The translations under genes were made by a program, and so were the position numbers. The notes beneath the pieces were generated by a model, which made no database searches, had not been told where the DNA came from, and saw nothing but the letters and a program-made list of their open reading frames with translations. A stretch of DNA of 64,000 bases, from assembly GCF_001854475.1 (NCBI RefSeq), contig NZ_MNAN01000028.1:41640-105639 (forward strand), in the 5' to 3' direction. This document shows, piece by piece, positions 9,856 through 19,841 of this stretch. This stretch comes from Pseudoalteromonas byunsanensis. GTDB lineage: Bacteria; Pseudomonadota; Gammaproteobacteria; Enterobacterales; Alteromonadaceae. Every line of letters starts with the position of its first letter. Within the stretch, counting starts at the first letter, position 1.

Positions 9856-11852
9856 TGTCCCCAACTCCAATTGACGGATAAATGAACTTGTCGCCGCTGC
9901 TGCACATAGGGGATCAGGCTATCATCAACAACCTCAGTAATTTCTTTATCTGTGAAATTACGTATCCCTAAAGCTATAGAGGTGGTATCGGAAGGTTGCC
10001 AGCTAATATTTACATCATGAGTTGCAAAGCTTGGTAGTGTTTCGTAAAGCACCCTACGCTCACTGACTATATGGGAGTTAATGCTAAATAGCACATCAGG
10101 TGACCCTAACGGTGCACTAAAACGGATCTGACCTATAAACTCAGGTGAGTTTGCTACTTTTATGCCTCCACTAAACTCAGACTTTTGAAAGGCAGTGCTT
10201 GCAACCAAAGAAACCCCGTTAGACCAACGTTTATCAACACCAATCTCTAAGCCCTTACTTTTTAGCGGAATGGTATTAACGTATATGGGGGCTAAAATAG
10301 CCTGGCTAATTAAGTTCTCTACTTTTGCCTGATATACAGAGATAAATGTAGATAATGATGGGGACCAATTTTGTACAAGGCTGGCTTCATAGTAATGAAT
10401 TGATTCATTCTTTGGTATGGGTATGTCAAACGATGTATTGGTAAAATGTTCCAAGAAGTTAGCAACTCTAAATGCCCGGCTATGGCGTAGTAGTAGTTTA
10501 TGCTGGGGTGTCCAACTGTACTTCAAGGTATAGCTAGGTGACCAACGTGATGTGCTGGAATCTGAGTCATCATAGCGAAGTGCCCATTGAAGTTGCAGCT
10601 TGTCATTCAATCGCCAGAGATCTTGTATATAAAGGCCATATCTAGATTCATCACCGAGGAATTTATGCTCCGTAGGCTCTGGAATAAGATACTGTGCTGT
10701 GAAATTTTGCCTATGGTCCCGCTGATAATCAAACCCGAGCATCAACTCGTGATCAGGCAACCCGAGGAAAATAAGGCGACTGTCTAAATTGCTCCAGCGC
10801 CCTGAGCTAATGCGTTGCTCATGTGACAGTGCTCCGTTTGCTAGAACTACAGGCAGTCTGCGAGTAAAGTCATTGCCATGCGTTGATGCATGTAAATACA
10901 GCTCTATATCATCAGATAACCTTTCATCAAAGGTCACACTGAGTAAATATGCCTCGTTGTCTATTTCTGCATTAAGAGGGCGAACATTTGGGTCAAACGC
11001 AAATAAGTCAGGATAGTGCCGTTTGCGCTTAGAACCCGCGGCTTGAACTTTGAAGCCTCCATATTGATGATTAAGCATAAGCCGTGTACTTTTTTCTTCA
11101 TTTAAATGCTGCCATTTTATTAATAGGGGAGGGACATTAATAAGTGGATATCGAATGTTATCCAATTTAGTTTGGCTCAATGAAAGCCAACTATCAGAGC
11201 CTGAATTTGCGCGTATTCCTCCAGTTATTCTTGCGTGCTTAGCTTTGTTGTTAGCTACGGAGAGTGAAGCATTAATGCCACGTAATTTGGAGGATGTTTT
11301 TGTAACAATGTTAATAACGCCGAGCAAAGCACTATTGCCATACAGAGCTGCTGAAGCTCCAGGTGTGTATTCCACGCGCTCTATTAGCTCAACATCAACA
11401 AAAAATTCATGTCCAACCAATCCTGCATCAAGCAAGTTCTCATTAATACGAGTGCCGTCCAGCATGAATAGAAATCGGGAGTTGAAATCACCTGGGCGAC
11501 CAATTCCTCTTGCACCGATAAAAGTAAAAGAACTATCGTCTCGGGTCGTAATGCCCACAAACTGGGCTAAAATATCGCCAAGAGAGCGCAAGTTAAACTG
11601 CTTTATATCTCTATCGTTAATGACGTGTGTGACCGCCATACTATCGCTACTAGAGCGTGCTACGCGAGAAGCCGCAGAAATTTCGGTATTGACTGGCAAT
11701 TGATGTAATTGCTGATTTAGTAAGCCTTCAAGGTCAGGAAGTACCTTGCTACTAGTTTCATTCTGAGGCTCGTTGGTTTTATCGGATGTTGTGCTTTGTG
11801 TTGCACTGACAGGAAACCAAGCAAGCAACAAAAGTAATAGTGCCTTATTCAT
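9852..11852 (-). CDS. TonB-dependent outer-membrane receptor
   Basis: A 666-residue receptor: signal peptide (MNKALLLLLLAWFPVSA), a plug domain at about 70-190 (VINDRDIKQFNLRSLGDIL, then FMLDGTRINE and EYTPGASAALYG, all typical plug motifs) and a C-terminal beta barrel ending in an aromatic strand (VHLSVNWSW). It has ATGA overlaps with the genes on both sides, so the three proteins are made together. The ligand cannot be read from sequence. A Fur-box-like site ahead of the operon favours an iron-related ligand, and the context suggests a signalling as well as a transport role. Confidence 0.9.
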   Translation of the reverse strand: MNKALLLLLLAWFPVSATQSTTSDKTNEPQNETSSKVLPDLEGLLNQQLHQLPVNTEISAASRVARSSSDSMAVTHVINDRDIKQFNLRSLGDILAQFVGITTRDDSSFTFIGARGIGRPGDFNSRFLFMLDGTRINENLLDAGLVGHEFFVDVELIERVEYTPGASAALYGNSALLGVINIVTKTSSKLRGINASLSVANNKAKHARITGGIRANSGSDSWLSLSQTKLDNIRYPLINVPPLLIKWQHLNEEKSTRLMLNHQYGGFKVQAAGSKRKRHYPDLFAFDPNVRPLNAEIDNEAYLLSVTFDERLSDDIELYLHASTHGNDFTRRLPVVLANGALSHEQRISSGRWSNLDSRLIFLGLPDHELMLGFDYQRDHRQNFTAQYLIPEPTEHKFLGDESRYGLYIQDLWRLNDKLQLQWALRYDDSDSSTSRWSPSYTLKYSWTPQHKLLLRHSRAFRVANFLEHFTNTSFDIPIPKNESIHYYEASLVQNWSPSLSTFISVYQAKVENLISQAILAPIYVNTIPLKSKGLEIGVDKRWSNGVSLVASTAFQKSEFSGGIKVANSPEFIGQIRFSAPLGSPDVLFSINSHIVSERRVLYETLPSFATHDVNISWQPSDTTSIALGIRNFTDKEITEVVDDSLIPYVQQRRQVHLSVNWSWGQ

Positions 11853-13105
11853 GCTGAGGCCTTCTTGCTGTATACCTGAAAGTTATTTTTACCAGCACGC
11901 TTGGCCGCATACATAGCATCATCAGCACAGTTGAGCAGTTCCATCGGTGAGCTGGTATCAAGTGGGGTATACGCTAATCCAATGCTGATACCAATGGGCA
12001 TAATCGTATTTTTTATTACGATTGGTCTATTTATACTAGTAACGATACGTCCAGCGAGTCGCTCAGCGTTGTCGGTAGACTCAATATTAGGTAGTAAGAG
12101 TGCAAACTCGTCACCACCGAGGCGACATAATAAATCATCGCTGCGTATTATGGCGCTGATCCGGTTGCCCACTTCTATCAGGGTGTCATCGCCCGCATCA
12201 TGGCCAAAATTGTCATTAACGAATTTAAAGTTATCTAAATCAATAAACATTAAGCAGCTTAGAGAGGTCGAGTCGCTTGACCCATTAGTAATTTCTTTGA
12301 GCATAGTATTGAGAGCCAAGCGGTTGGGTAGGTTAGTGAGCGGATCGGTTTTGACCATTTGTTTGAGTTGCAGCCCTTGTAATTGCTCTTGCTCAAGTTG
12401 TTGGCGCAATTCAGCTTGGGAAATATCAACACGTTTTAACAGCTCATTGAAGCTACGTGTCAAAATGCCAATCTCATCGTTGCGGACTACTTTGGCACGC
12501 AATTGGAAATCATGCTCTTTTGATACTTTTTGCGCCAATTCAGATAGTGATAATAAGGGTCTTAGTGCGGTGCGTTGCACGCGAGATAGTAGCAAAGCAG
12601 ATATAGTAAACAAAACCCCAATGAGTATCGCGAGCATTAAAATGAGTCTTATAAACCAATACAGCATGTTGGTAAGGTCAATCACCATGATTAGATCGCC
12701 TTCAACATTCCCTTTGAAAGAAACAGGGTGATATAGCATCATTTTAACGCCTGAATAAATTATGTATGGCTGCTCTACACTTTGCTTGTAGATTTCAGAG
12801 GGAGGAATAAAACTAGGCGCGTTGTATTCGCTAAAAACATCTCCGTTAGTGTTACGTAAAGCGATAAAAAGCACATCCTTCTGCGCGCCTACCAAAGCCA
12901 ATTCACGTTCAGCTGTGTCTACATCATCAAATACCAGCATAGGTACAATATTGTGAGCGAGTTGGGCAAGGTTCACCTGTGCCGTCTCGGCGTGACGATC
13001 TCTTACAACAAACCACAGCAACATCGTCGTTAAGGTGAATACCAATATCATACTCGCTGCCATTACGGACATGTTAAGTTGGGTTAACCTTCTAACGAGA
13101 GACAT
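11849..13105 (-). CDS. Diguanylate cyclase with CHASE8-like sensor, HAMP and GGDEF (YfiN/TpbB-like)
   Basis: Synthesises cyclic di-GMP. The 418 residues show TM1 (about 13-35), a periplasmic CHASE8-like domain (about 40-145), TM2 (about 148-173), HAMP and a GGDEF domain with intact GGDEF at 330-334 and an RxxD inhibitory site (RSDD) five residues before it. The architecture is that of YfiN, whose periplasmic domain is bound by YfiR. I chose the ATG at 13105; an in-frame TTG at 13165 would add 20 residues but give an atypical N terminus. It is the first gene of the operon with the TonB receptor and YfiR-like gene. Confidence 0.9.
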   Translation of the reverse strand: MSLVRRLTQLNMSVMAASMILVFTLTTMLLWFVVRDRHAETAQVNLAQLAHNIVPMLVFDDVDTAERELALVGAQKDVLFIALRNTNGDVFSEYNAPSFIPPSEIYKQSVEQPYIIYSGVKMMLYHPVSFKGNVEGDLIMVIDLTNMLYWFIRLILMLAILIGVLFTISALLLSRVQRTALRPLLSLSELAQKVSKEHDFQLRAKVVRNDEIGILTRSFNELLKRVDISQAELRQQLEQEQLQGLQLKQMVKTDPLTNLPNRLALNTMLKEITNGSSDSTSLSCLMFIDLDNFKFVNDNFGHDAGDDTLIEVGNRISAIIRSDDLLCRLGGDEFALLLPNIESTDNAERLAGRIVTSINRPIVIKNTIMPIGISIGLAYTPLDTSSPMELLNCADDAMYAAKRAGKNNFQVYSKKASA

Positions 13106-13230
13106 GGTAGGGAATTGTTCGCTCAATCGTACCTCACAAATCAAATCGTTGTATTGTCTTAACAAATATAGATTAGAGTTCTTTAAATGGCAGTAAAATA
13201 GCTGCGATTAACTGATATTTTATTGAATTT

Positions 13231-13254
13231 TTCTCAATTGAGAATGGTTTTCAA
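13231..13254 (-). promoter_or_regulatory. Fur-box-like operator upstream of the cyclase/TonB/YfiR operon
   Basis: TGAGAATGGTTTTCA (13239-13253) resembles the 7-1-7 Fur site (TGATAATNATTATCA-type) and overlaps a perfect 14-base palindrome, ttctcaattgagaa (13231-13244). It lies about 130 bases before the first gene, where a promoter is expected. Read by eye, not scored. Confidence 0.5.
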
Positions 13255-13321
13255 AAACTAATGGATAGAGTGATGGGTTAGCGGGATGCGAGAGTGCTAG
13301 TTTGGATTATTGTATTTTAAA

Positions 13322-13357
13322 CTTTGCAGTTGCTTTTGTAATTGAGCAACTGCAAAG
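13322..13357 (-). terminator. Terminator of barA
   Basis: ctttgcagttgc (13322-13333) pairs perfectly with gcaactgcaaag (13346-13357). In the minus direction the stem is followed by a short T-run. It begins about 20 bases after the barA stop codon. Confidence 0.75.
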
Positions 13358-13377
13358 ACGATTATGCGATGTGAATG

Positions 13378-16131
13378 CTAGGTTTGTGCATCGCGGCGAA
13401 GATTTGATAATTCATCTATCAACTCTAGCAACTCTGGTTCAAACTGTTCGATGGGCTGAGATTGCTTCAGTGCGGTTTCTAACACTTCAGCTAAGCTTTT
13501 GAGTTTAGGTACTCCGGTGTAACAACAGGCACCATGAAATTTGTGAATTGCACTCAGTAGAGTTTCTGTATCCTGTTGTTCGTAAGCAGCTTCTATTGTT
13601 TCCAGCAGCGCAGTTAAACCATCTAACAACATGTTTAACATCTCTAGTGCAAGATCAGGTTTACCTCCTGCGTGCTGCAAGGCAAGTTGCCAATCTAGCA
13701 AAGGACTTTCAAATGGAGCGACACTATGTTCATTGACTACTTTGCTCTTGTGTTTACTAATTGGCGAGCTTGAGCTGTAGTCGCTAATCGTTTGTCGTAA
13801 CATATCTTCATCGATAGGTTTGGTTAAATAGCCTTTAAAGCCATCCTTTAATAGTTGTTCTTTTTCACCAGACAATGCGTGGGCAGTAACCGCTATAATT
13901 GGGGTATCTTCATTTAATGAAGACTCCAAAATTGTTTTGCAAGCGGTGATACCATCCATGATTGGCATTTGTATATCCATAAAGATCAGGTCGTATTTGT
14001 GCGTCTTACACAAGCCAACCGCTTGGGCACCATTGTGAGCGGTGTCAATTAACTCCACTTGTTCTTCAAGTAGTGTAGATAGCAGTTTTAAGTTGGCATC
14101 ATTGTCATCAGCAATGAGGACTTTCATGGGGAGTATCTGCGTATCACTTTCTTCGATGGCAATACTTGGATGATCAAGACGGTAAGGCGCTGCTAATACC
14201 TCACATAACTTACGGTGGTTGAGTGGTTTACTCAAGCAGGCATCTGCGCCGCTGCCAATGAGAGACTCTCGCATGTTGTGAGAGATGGTATTAAGCATCA
14301 AATAAAGGTAATCCGCTGTGCCACGGGCTTTAGTGATATAGCTTTTCACTAGTTGCATATGTTCAACACTTGCCATATTGCCAATGAGGCAGATATCGAA
14401 GCTAAATTCTTTTTCCAATGCGGCAAAAAATGACTGTTCATCCTCACATGACGTGATTTGCATATCCCATTCTTCTAGTTGAGAGACCACTGAGGAATGG
14501 GTATGATTTTGAGGCTCAAAATATAGGATCCGCTTATTGGCTAAAGAACTGTTGGGTAAGTCATCATTGTAAATACGATTGGGAAGTTCAAAAATTGCAT
14601 TAAAAGTAAAGCAAGTGCCGTTACCAGGTGCTGAGTTAAGGGTGATCCTGCCTTTCATAGCTTCAACAATATGTTTGGTGATGATCAAGCCAAGACCCGT
14701 TCCACCAAATTTGCGGGTAATACTTGAGTCGGCTTGCGCGAACGGAGTAAACAGCGCATCTTGTTTGTCCATAGCAATACCAACGCCTGTATCGCTGACA
14801 GACACAAGCAGGGACGCATGAGAATCATCAAGTAACCGGTATGAGACATCCACCTTCACCGACCCTTTTTCTGTAAATTTAATCGCGTTACTGACAAGGT
14901 TTATGAGTACTTGTTTAAAGCGAGTTGGGTCACCCACTAGGTTATCAGGTACTTGACGGTTAATCGCGATGGACAACTCGAGATTTTTTTCATGTGCGCT
15001 GGGGGCCAGTAATGTCATTACTTCATTGATGGCATCACGTAGCTGAAATTGAATGCTCTCTAAGTCCATTGCACCGGCTTCTAGTTTTGAGAAGTCTAAA
15101 ATATCGCTGATAATTGTCAGTAGACTGTTTGCTGAGAGCTCTATGGTGTCTAAGTAGTCTTTCTGATGTTTATTCAGTGGGGTTTTATATAGTTGGCGAG
15201 TAAAGCCAATAACCCCGTTTAGGGGAGTTCTGAGTTCGTGACTCATCTTGGCAAGAAAGTCTGATTTTACGCGGTTTGCATCCTGAGCTTCTCGTTTGGC
15301 AATGTTTAGCTGAATGTTTTGTGTCTCGTACTGCTCTAGGGTTTCTTTATAATCACTGGTGGCTTGATCAATATGCTTTTGCATTTCGTCACGCTGGCTG
15401 ATCATTTTCTCATTTATTGTGTTAAGACCCTGACGCAAGAGCTCAAATTCTCCTATCATTTCATGTTCAATATCAATGTCTCGTTTGCCCTCGACAAGTT
15501 TGTCTGTGGCGAGCAACAGCGCAGATAGTGGTTGAGTGAACATTTTACTGATCCGAAGCGACAAAAATGCAGCAAGGAACAGTGCAAACAGAATAATACT
15601 GCTACTCCAAATAAGCGCTTTTTGTTGTGATATCAAAGCCTGATTCTGACTTACTTCGATTGCCAAAATCGCCAGTGTTTTTGGGTGTGTGGTTTGCCAA
15701 CGGTCTGACTGCTTTGAGAAATGTTTGATGGGTGTGAAGAACACGAAAGAGTCATTGAGTTTGACTAGCTCTGTTTTATGTAACTGAGAGACATCACCAA
15801 AGAAATACAGTTGTTCAAATTGTGCGTGATAGTTACTGGTCAATAACAACTGATTGTCTTGATCGAATAACGCGATACTTTTTATCAAAGGTGAGTGCTT
15901 GTTGTGTGCGGTACTGATAATTTGATGTAATGCGGCTCTATCTTGCTTTAAGACAGCTTGCTCAGCGGCTATCGCTAGGGGCTCTGAGATACTACTACCT
16001 TGTTGGTAGAGAATTTCTTCAAGCTCAACATAACGATTTACTGTAAAATAGCCACCAAGTATTAAGCCGATCAGCACTGTAGGAATTATAGTTAATGCAA
16101 GAATACTGTCACGAAGGCTAAGTTTAGTCAT
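13378..16131 (-). CDS. barA: Hybrid sensor histidine kinase BarA
   Basis: BarA is the tripartite sensor kinase that phosphorylates UvrY/GacA and so controls Csr small RNAs. The 917 residues run TM1 (about 10-28), periplasmic loop, TM2 (about 175-195), HAMP, HisKA with His298 in KMSHELRTPLNG, HATPase with GGTGLGL, a degenerate receiver-like region, a receiver with Asp719 (IFMDIQMPIMDG) and an HPt domain with His866 (HKFHGACCYTG). All phosphorelay residues are present. It is divergent from rlmD-relA, exactly as in enteric genomes. Confidence 0.95.
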   Translation of the reverse strand: MTKLSLRDSILALTIIPTVLIGLILGGYFTVNRYVELEEILYQQGSSISEPLAIAAEQAVLKQDRAALHQIISTAHNKHSPLIKSIALFDQDNQLLLTSNYHAQFEQLYFFGDVSQLHKTELVKLNDSFVFFTPIKHFSKQSDRWQTTHPKTLAILAIEVSQNQALISQQKALIWSSSIILFALFLAAFLSLRISKMFTQPLSALLLATDKLVEGKRDIDIEHEMIGEFELLRQGLNTINEKMISQRDEMQKHIDQATSDYKETLEQYETQNIQLNIAKREAQDANRVKSDFLAKMSHELRTPLNGVIGFTRQLYKTPLNKHQKDYLDTIELSANSLLTIISDILDFSKLEAGAMDLESIQFQLRDAINEVMTLLAPSAHEKNLELSIAINRQVPDNLVGDPTRFKQVLINLVSNAIKFTEKGSVKVDVSYRLLDDSHASLLVSVSDTGVGIAMDKQDALFTPFAQADSSITRKFGGTGLGLIITKHIVEAMKGRITLNSAPGNGTCFTFNAIFELPNRIYNDDLPNSSLANKRILYFEPQNHTHSSVVSQLEEWDMQITSCEDEQSFFAALEKEFSFDICLIGNMASVEHMQLVKSYITKARGTADYLYLMLNTISHNMRESLIGSGADACLSKPLNHRKLCEVLAAPYRLDHPSIAIEESDTQILPMKVLIADDNDANLKLLSTLLEEQVELIDTAHNGAQAVGLCKTHKYDLIFMDIQMPIMDGITACKTILESSLNEDTPIIAVTAHALSGEKEQLLKDGFKGYLTKPIDEDMLRQTISDYSSSSPISKHKSKVVNEHSVAPFESPLLDWQLALQHAGGKPDLALEMLNMLLDGLTALLETIEAAYEQQDTETLLSAIHKFHGACCYTGVPKLKSLAEVLETALKQSQPIEQFEPELLELIDELSNLRRDAQT

Positions 16132-16211
16132 GTTGGGCAGTGAGCAAGGTCGTTAATTTTTCAATAGATTATCTAGTTAGGCGCTGATTAGCAATGTTTA
16201 AGGGGTAGAGT

Positions 16212-17525
16212 ATGGCGCAGTTTTTTCGTGCTAAGGCATCATCATCTAAAGGCAAAACCATAGAACTTGCCGTTGAGTCGATGGATCACCAAGGGCGCGG
16301 AGTAGCCAAACATCAGGGGAAAGTGTGCTTTGTTGATGGCGCTTTGGCCGGTGAGCGCGTGAAAGCGCAAATTCAACAGGATAAATCTAAGCTCATTATT
16401 GCGAAAACGATTAAGTTACAGCAAAGCAGTGAGCACCGAGTCAATCCTTTTTGTGAGCATTATAACGAATGTGGCGGTTGTCAGTTGCAGCATTTGGCAC
16501 ACACAGAGCAACTTAATGCGAAACAACAAGCACTCAGTAAACTCTTTGCTAAATTCGCTAAAGCTGAGCAATTACCGTGGCAGGCAAGTATTGAAAGTGA
16601 GCCTACACATTACCGCAGAGCTGCTCGTATTGCTTGTTTTTATGACAAGCAAAGTCAACAGTTGAAAGTGGGATTTCGTAGCGCCAAAAGTAAGCATATC
16701 GTTGATATAAAAAAGTGTGATGTATTATCGACACCGTTTGCTAATAGTCTTGAGAAGTTAAGAGTTGCGTTAAATAGCAATAAGGTGTATTCGAGTGTCA
16801 GTCATGTGCAATTATGCGACGCAGATAACGGTCAATACCTGTTGCTGCGTCATACGAAGCCAATTAATGAGTCACATAAAGAAAAGTTCGCGTCGCTTTT
16901 CTCTGAGGATAACTGGCATTTGCTTTGGGACGATGCAAAGCAGCCGATTCATTATGAAGTGTTGCCAAACTACTTAGTAGCTGACTTAGCATTTGAATTC
17001 AAACTCAGTAACTTTATTCAGGTTAACAGAGCTGTTAATGAAAAGATGTTACTTCAGGCACAAACTTGGTTGCTGTTAAAAGAAGATGATCAGGTTCTAG
17101 ACCTTTTTTGCGGAATCGGCAATTTTTCATTATTGATGGCAAAACAGGCAAACAGAGTAATTGGAGTAGAAGGTTCGGAGTCATCGGTTGCAATGGCCAA
17201 GCAAAATGCGCACACTAACAAAATCAGCAATGTGCAATTTTTTTGTTCTGACTTAACGACGCCTTTGGCTGGCGCTCAGTGGTTTTGTGATACATTGAAT
17301 GTTTTGCTACTTGACCCATCACGAACGGGTGCGTATGAAATCTTACAGCAAATGCCACTGCAACAGTTTGAAAAGGTATTGTATGTTTCGTGTGATCCTG
17401 TGACTTTAGCCCGTGATAGTGCATTGCTGCTCCAAGCCGGTTTTGAAATACGAAAAATTGGCCTTATGAATATGTTCCCTCACACAGGACATATTGAAAC
17501 TATGGCGTTGTTCCAAAGGAGGTAA
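16212..17525 (+). CDS. rlmD: 23S rRNA (uracil-1939-C5)-methyltransferase RlmD
   Basis: Methylates U1939 of 23S rRNA using SAM. The 437 residues have an N-terminal TRAM domain (about 15-70), an iron-sulfur cluster set Cys81, Cys87, Cys90 and Cys169, the SAM-binding motif DLFCGIGNFSL and the catalytic Cys394 in YVSCDPVTLARD. It is followed five bases later by relA, so the two are co-transcribed, a conserved arrangement. Confidence 0.96.
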   Translation: MAQFFRAKASSSKGKTIELAVESMDHQGRGVAKHQGKVCFVDGALAGERVKAQIQQDKSKLIIAKTIKLQQSSEHRVNPFCEHYNECGGCQLQHLAHTEQLNAKQQALSKLFAKFAKAEQLPWQASIESEPTHYRRAARIACFYDKQSQQLKVGFRSAKSKHIVDIKKCDVLSTPFANSLEKLRVALNSNKVYSSVSHVQLCDADNGQYLLLRHTKPINESHKEKFASLFSEDNWHLLWDDAKQPIHYEVLPNYLVADLAFEFKLSNFIQVNRAVNEKMLLQAQTWLLLKEDDQVLDLFCGIGNFSLLMAKQANRVIGVEGSESSVAMAKQNAHTNKISNVQFFCSDLTTPLAGAQWFCDTLNVLLLDPSRTGAYEILQQMPLQQFEKVLYVSCDPVTLARDSALLLQAGFEIRKIGLMNMFPHTGHIETMALFQRR

Positions 17526-17530
17526 TAGGA

Positions 17531-19687
17531 ATGGTTGCAACTCGCCAATCGCATCAGCAACAGCTTCCCGCTGACTTTTCAGCGCGGCTCTCATTATTAG
17601 CATTGTCGGATGAGAAACTGACGCGTCTACAACAAGCACATGGTTTGTGCCCCACAGAACCAGCCCCTGAAATGCTCAATAATGCTATCGAAATGGTGGA
17701 GATACTAGCAGATCTCAACCTTGATGCTGAGTCTTTAGCAACCGCCTATCTTACCCCGTATTATCTTGCTGGCTTAGTTGATATTGACAAAGTAAAGAGC
17801 GAGCTAGGAGAGAGCATTGCATTACTACTGAACGGTGTTGAGCAAATGGCTACCATCAGTACATTAGCTCATCAAGGCAAGGGTAACGTGCAAATCGATA
17901 ATATTCGTCGCATGTTATTGGCGATGGTAGAAGATGTTCGTGCTGTTGTGATTAAACTTGCCGAGCAGATCTGTCATTTAAGAGCAGTAAAAAATGCGGA
18001 TGAAGATGAGCGAGTCATAGCGGCTAAAGCTACGGCTAATATTTTTGCACCTTTAGCAAATCGTCTTGGTATAGGCCAGTTGAAATGGGAGCTTGAAGAT
18101 CTGTCATTTCGTTACTTACACCCAGAGATGTATAAAAAAATTGCCAAGCAGTTAGCCGATAAACGTCTTGACCGTGAGGCCTATATGGAGAATATGGTTT
18201 CACTGGTCAGTGACAAGCTAAGCGCTGCAGGCATTAATGCACAAGTATATGGGCGTCCTAAGCACATTTACTCTATCTATAAAAAGATGTCGCAGAAAAA
18301 CTACGAGTTCGATCAGTTATTTGATATTCGTGCCATGCGTATCGTTGTAGATGAAATTCAGGATTGTTATGCCGCATTAGGCATAGTACATACCAGCTGG
18401 CGACATTTACCAAAAGAATTCGATGATTATGTCGCAACACCCAAGCAAAATGGCTATCAGTCCATTCACACCGTGGTGTTTGGTCCCGAAGGAAAAACGG
18501 TTGAAATACAGATCCGAACCGAGGAAATGCATCAAGATGCGGAGCTTGGTGTGGCTGCACACTGGATGTATAAAGAAGGTGCGCTACCTGGGCGAGGCTC
18601 AGGATATGAGCAAAAAATTAGCTGGCTGCGCAAACTCTTACAGTGGCAAGAAGAAGTGGTTGATGGCAGCGATTTGGCCGATGAGTTAAAAAACCAAGTC
18701 GTTGAGGACCGTGTTTATGTGTTTACACCCAAAGGCGATATATTCGATTTACCCTTAGGGGCTACACCATTAGATTTTGCCTACTATATCCATTCTAACG
18801 TAGGTCATCGTTGTGTTGGCGCTAAGGTGTTTGGCAAAATTGTGCCTTTTACCTATAAATTGTCGACCGGTGATCAGATTGAAATATTAACCCAAAAGAA
18901 CGCCTCACCCAGTCGAGATTGGCTGAATCCGTCTTTGGGTTACATCCATTCATCACGCGCGAGAAGCAAAATACATCATTGGTTTAAACAACAAGACAGG
19001 GACAAAAATTTACAGGCTGGGAAAGAGATACTCGATGCGCAACTTGCAAAACTGGATTTAACTTACAAGCAGTTAGAACCAGCCATTGAGCGCTTTAACT
19101 TCAAAGAAATAGATGACTTAATGGTGGCAATCGGTGCTGGAGATATTCGTCTTAACCAGTTTTTGAATTTTGTGCAGGACAAACCTGAAGAATTACCAAA
19201 GTTAAAAATTGGCACGCCTCGTAAAAAACGAGGTGATAAAAATGGCATTGTGGTTGATGGCGTTGGTAGCTTAATGAGTCATGTTGCCAAATGTTGTCAG
19301 CCGGTTCCGGGAGATGAAATTGTTGGTTATATTACACAGGGTAGAGGTATTGCAGTGCATAGAACGGATTGTGACGCTTTTGCACATATTTGTGAGCTTC
19401 ATCCAGAAAGGGAAATTGCAGTAAGTTGGTCAGACGAAATTCAGTCAGCTTATGCGATTACCGTGCGTATTGAGGCGCATGATAGACAAGGACTTATCCG
19501 CGATATCAGCTCGGTACTTGCCAATGAAAAAGTGAATGTTCTTAGCATGAATGTGCAAACCAATGATGAAAGGGCGGTTGCTATCTTCGAAATGAAGATA
19601 GAAGTTTCTGACTTGTCAGCAATGAATCGCTTGTTGACTAAATTACATCAAATTGAAGGTGTTTTTGAAGCAAAAAGGCAACACTGA
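17531..19687 (+). CDS. relA: GTP pyrophosphokinase RelA, (p)ppGpp synthetase I
   Basis: Ribosome-dependent synthetase of (p)ppGpp in the stringent response. The 718 residues show a degenerate HD hydrolase region (about 60-200; the usual metal-binding HD pair is not recognisable), a synthetase domain with RPKHIYSIYKKM and EIQIRTEEMHQDAELG, a TGS domain (VYVFTPKGDIFDLPLGATP), a zinc-finger-like region with HVAKCCQPVPGDEI and a C-terminal ACT domain. The synthetase-only features distinguish RelA from SpoT. Confidence 0.96.
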   Translation: MVATRQSHQQQLPADFSARLSLLALSDEKLTRLQQAHGLCPTEPAPEMLNNAIEMVEILADLNLDAESLATAYLTPYYLAGLVDIDKVKSELGESIALLLNGVEQMATISTLAHQGKGNVQIDNIRRMLLAMVEDVRAVVIKLAEQICHLRAVKNADEDERVIAAKATANIFAPLANRLGIGQLKWELEDLSFRYLHPEMYKKIAKQLADKRLDREAYMENMVSLVSDKLSAAGINAQVYGRPKHIYSIYKKMSQKNYEFDQLFDIRAMRIVVDEIQDCYAALGIVHTSWRHLPKEFDDYVATPKQNGYQSIHTVVFGPEGKTVEIQIRTEEMHQDAELGVAAHWMYKEGALPGRGSGYEQKISWLRKLLQWQEEVVDGSDLADELKNQVVEDRVYVFTPKGDIFDLPLGATPLDFAYYIHSNVGHRCVGAKVFGKIVPFTYKLSTGDQIEILTQKNASPSRDWLNPSLGYIHSSRARSKIHHWFKQQDRDKNLQAGKEILDAQLAKLDLTYKQLEPAIERFNFKEIDDLMVAIGAGDIRLNQFLNFVQDKPEELPKLKIGTPRKKRGDKNGIVVDGVGSLMSHVAKCCQPVPGDEIVGYITQGRGIAVHRTDCDAFAHICELHPEREIAVSWSDEIQSAYAITVRIEAHDRQGLIRDISSVLANEKVNVLSMNVQTNDERAVAIFEMKIEVSDLSAMNRLLTKLHQIEGVFEAKRQH

Positions 19688-19725
19688 AGATAGTGAACGC
19701 TTACATTTTTCGGGCTGGTTTTATG

Positions 19726-19752
19726 ATGTCAATGTCAATGTCAATGTCAATG
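19726..19752. repeat. Hexanucleotide tandem repeat (atgtca), 4.5 copies
   Basis: Four perfect copies of atgtca followed by atg, in the gap after relA. It is outside any convincing coding region. Confidence 0.85.
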
Positions 19753-19800
19753 CATGGCCATCCAAAGCCTGACTGGATGGGGTAATATATTGGGAAATAT

Positions 19801-19836
19801 ACGCTCAACGTTGAAATAATCATTGAGCGTTTATTC
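19801..19836. terminator. Possible bidirectional terminator between relA and the GDCCVxC gene
   Basis: acgctcaa (19801-19808) pairs with ttgagcgt (19823-19830) with a 14-base loop. The flanking T-tract is short, so the call is moderate. Confidence 0.5.
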
Positions 19837-19841
19837 ATTAC

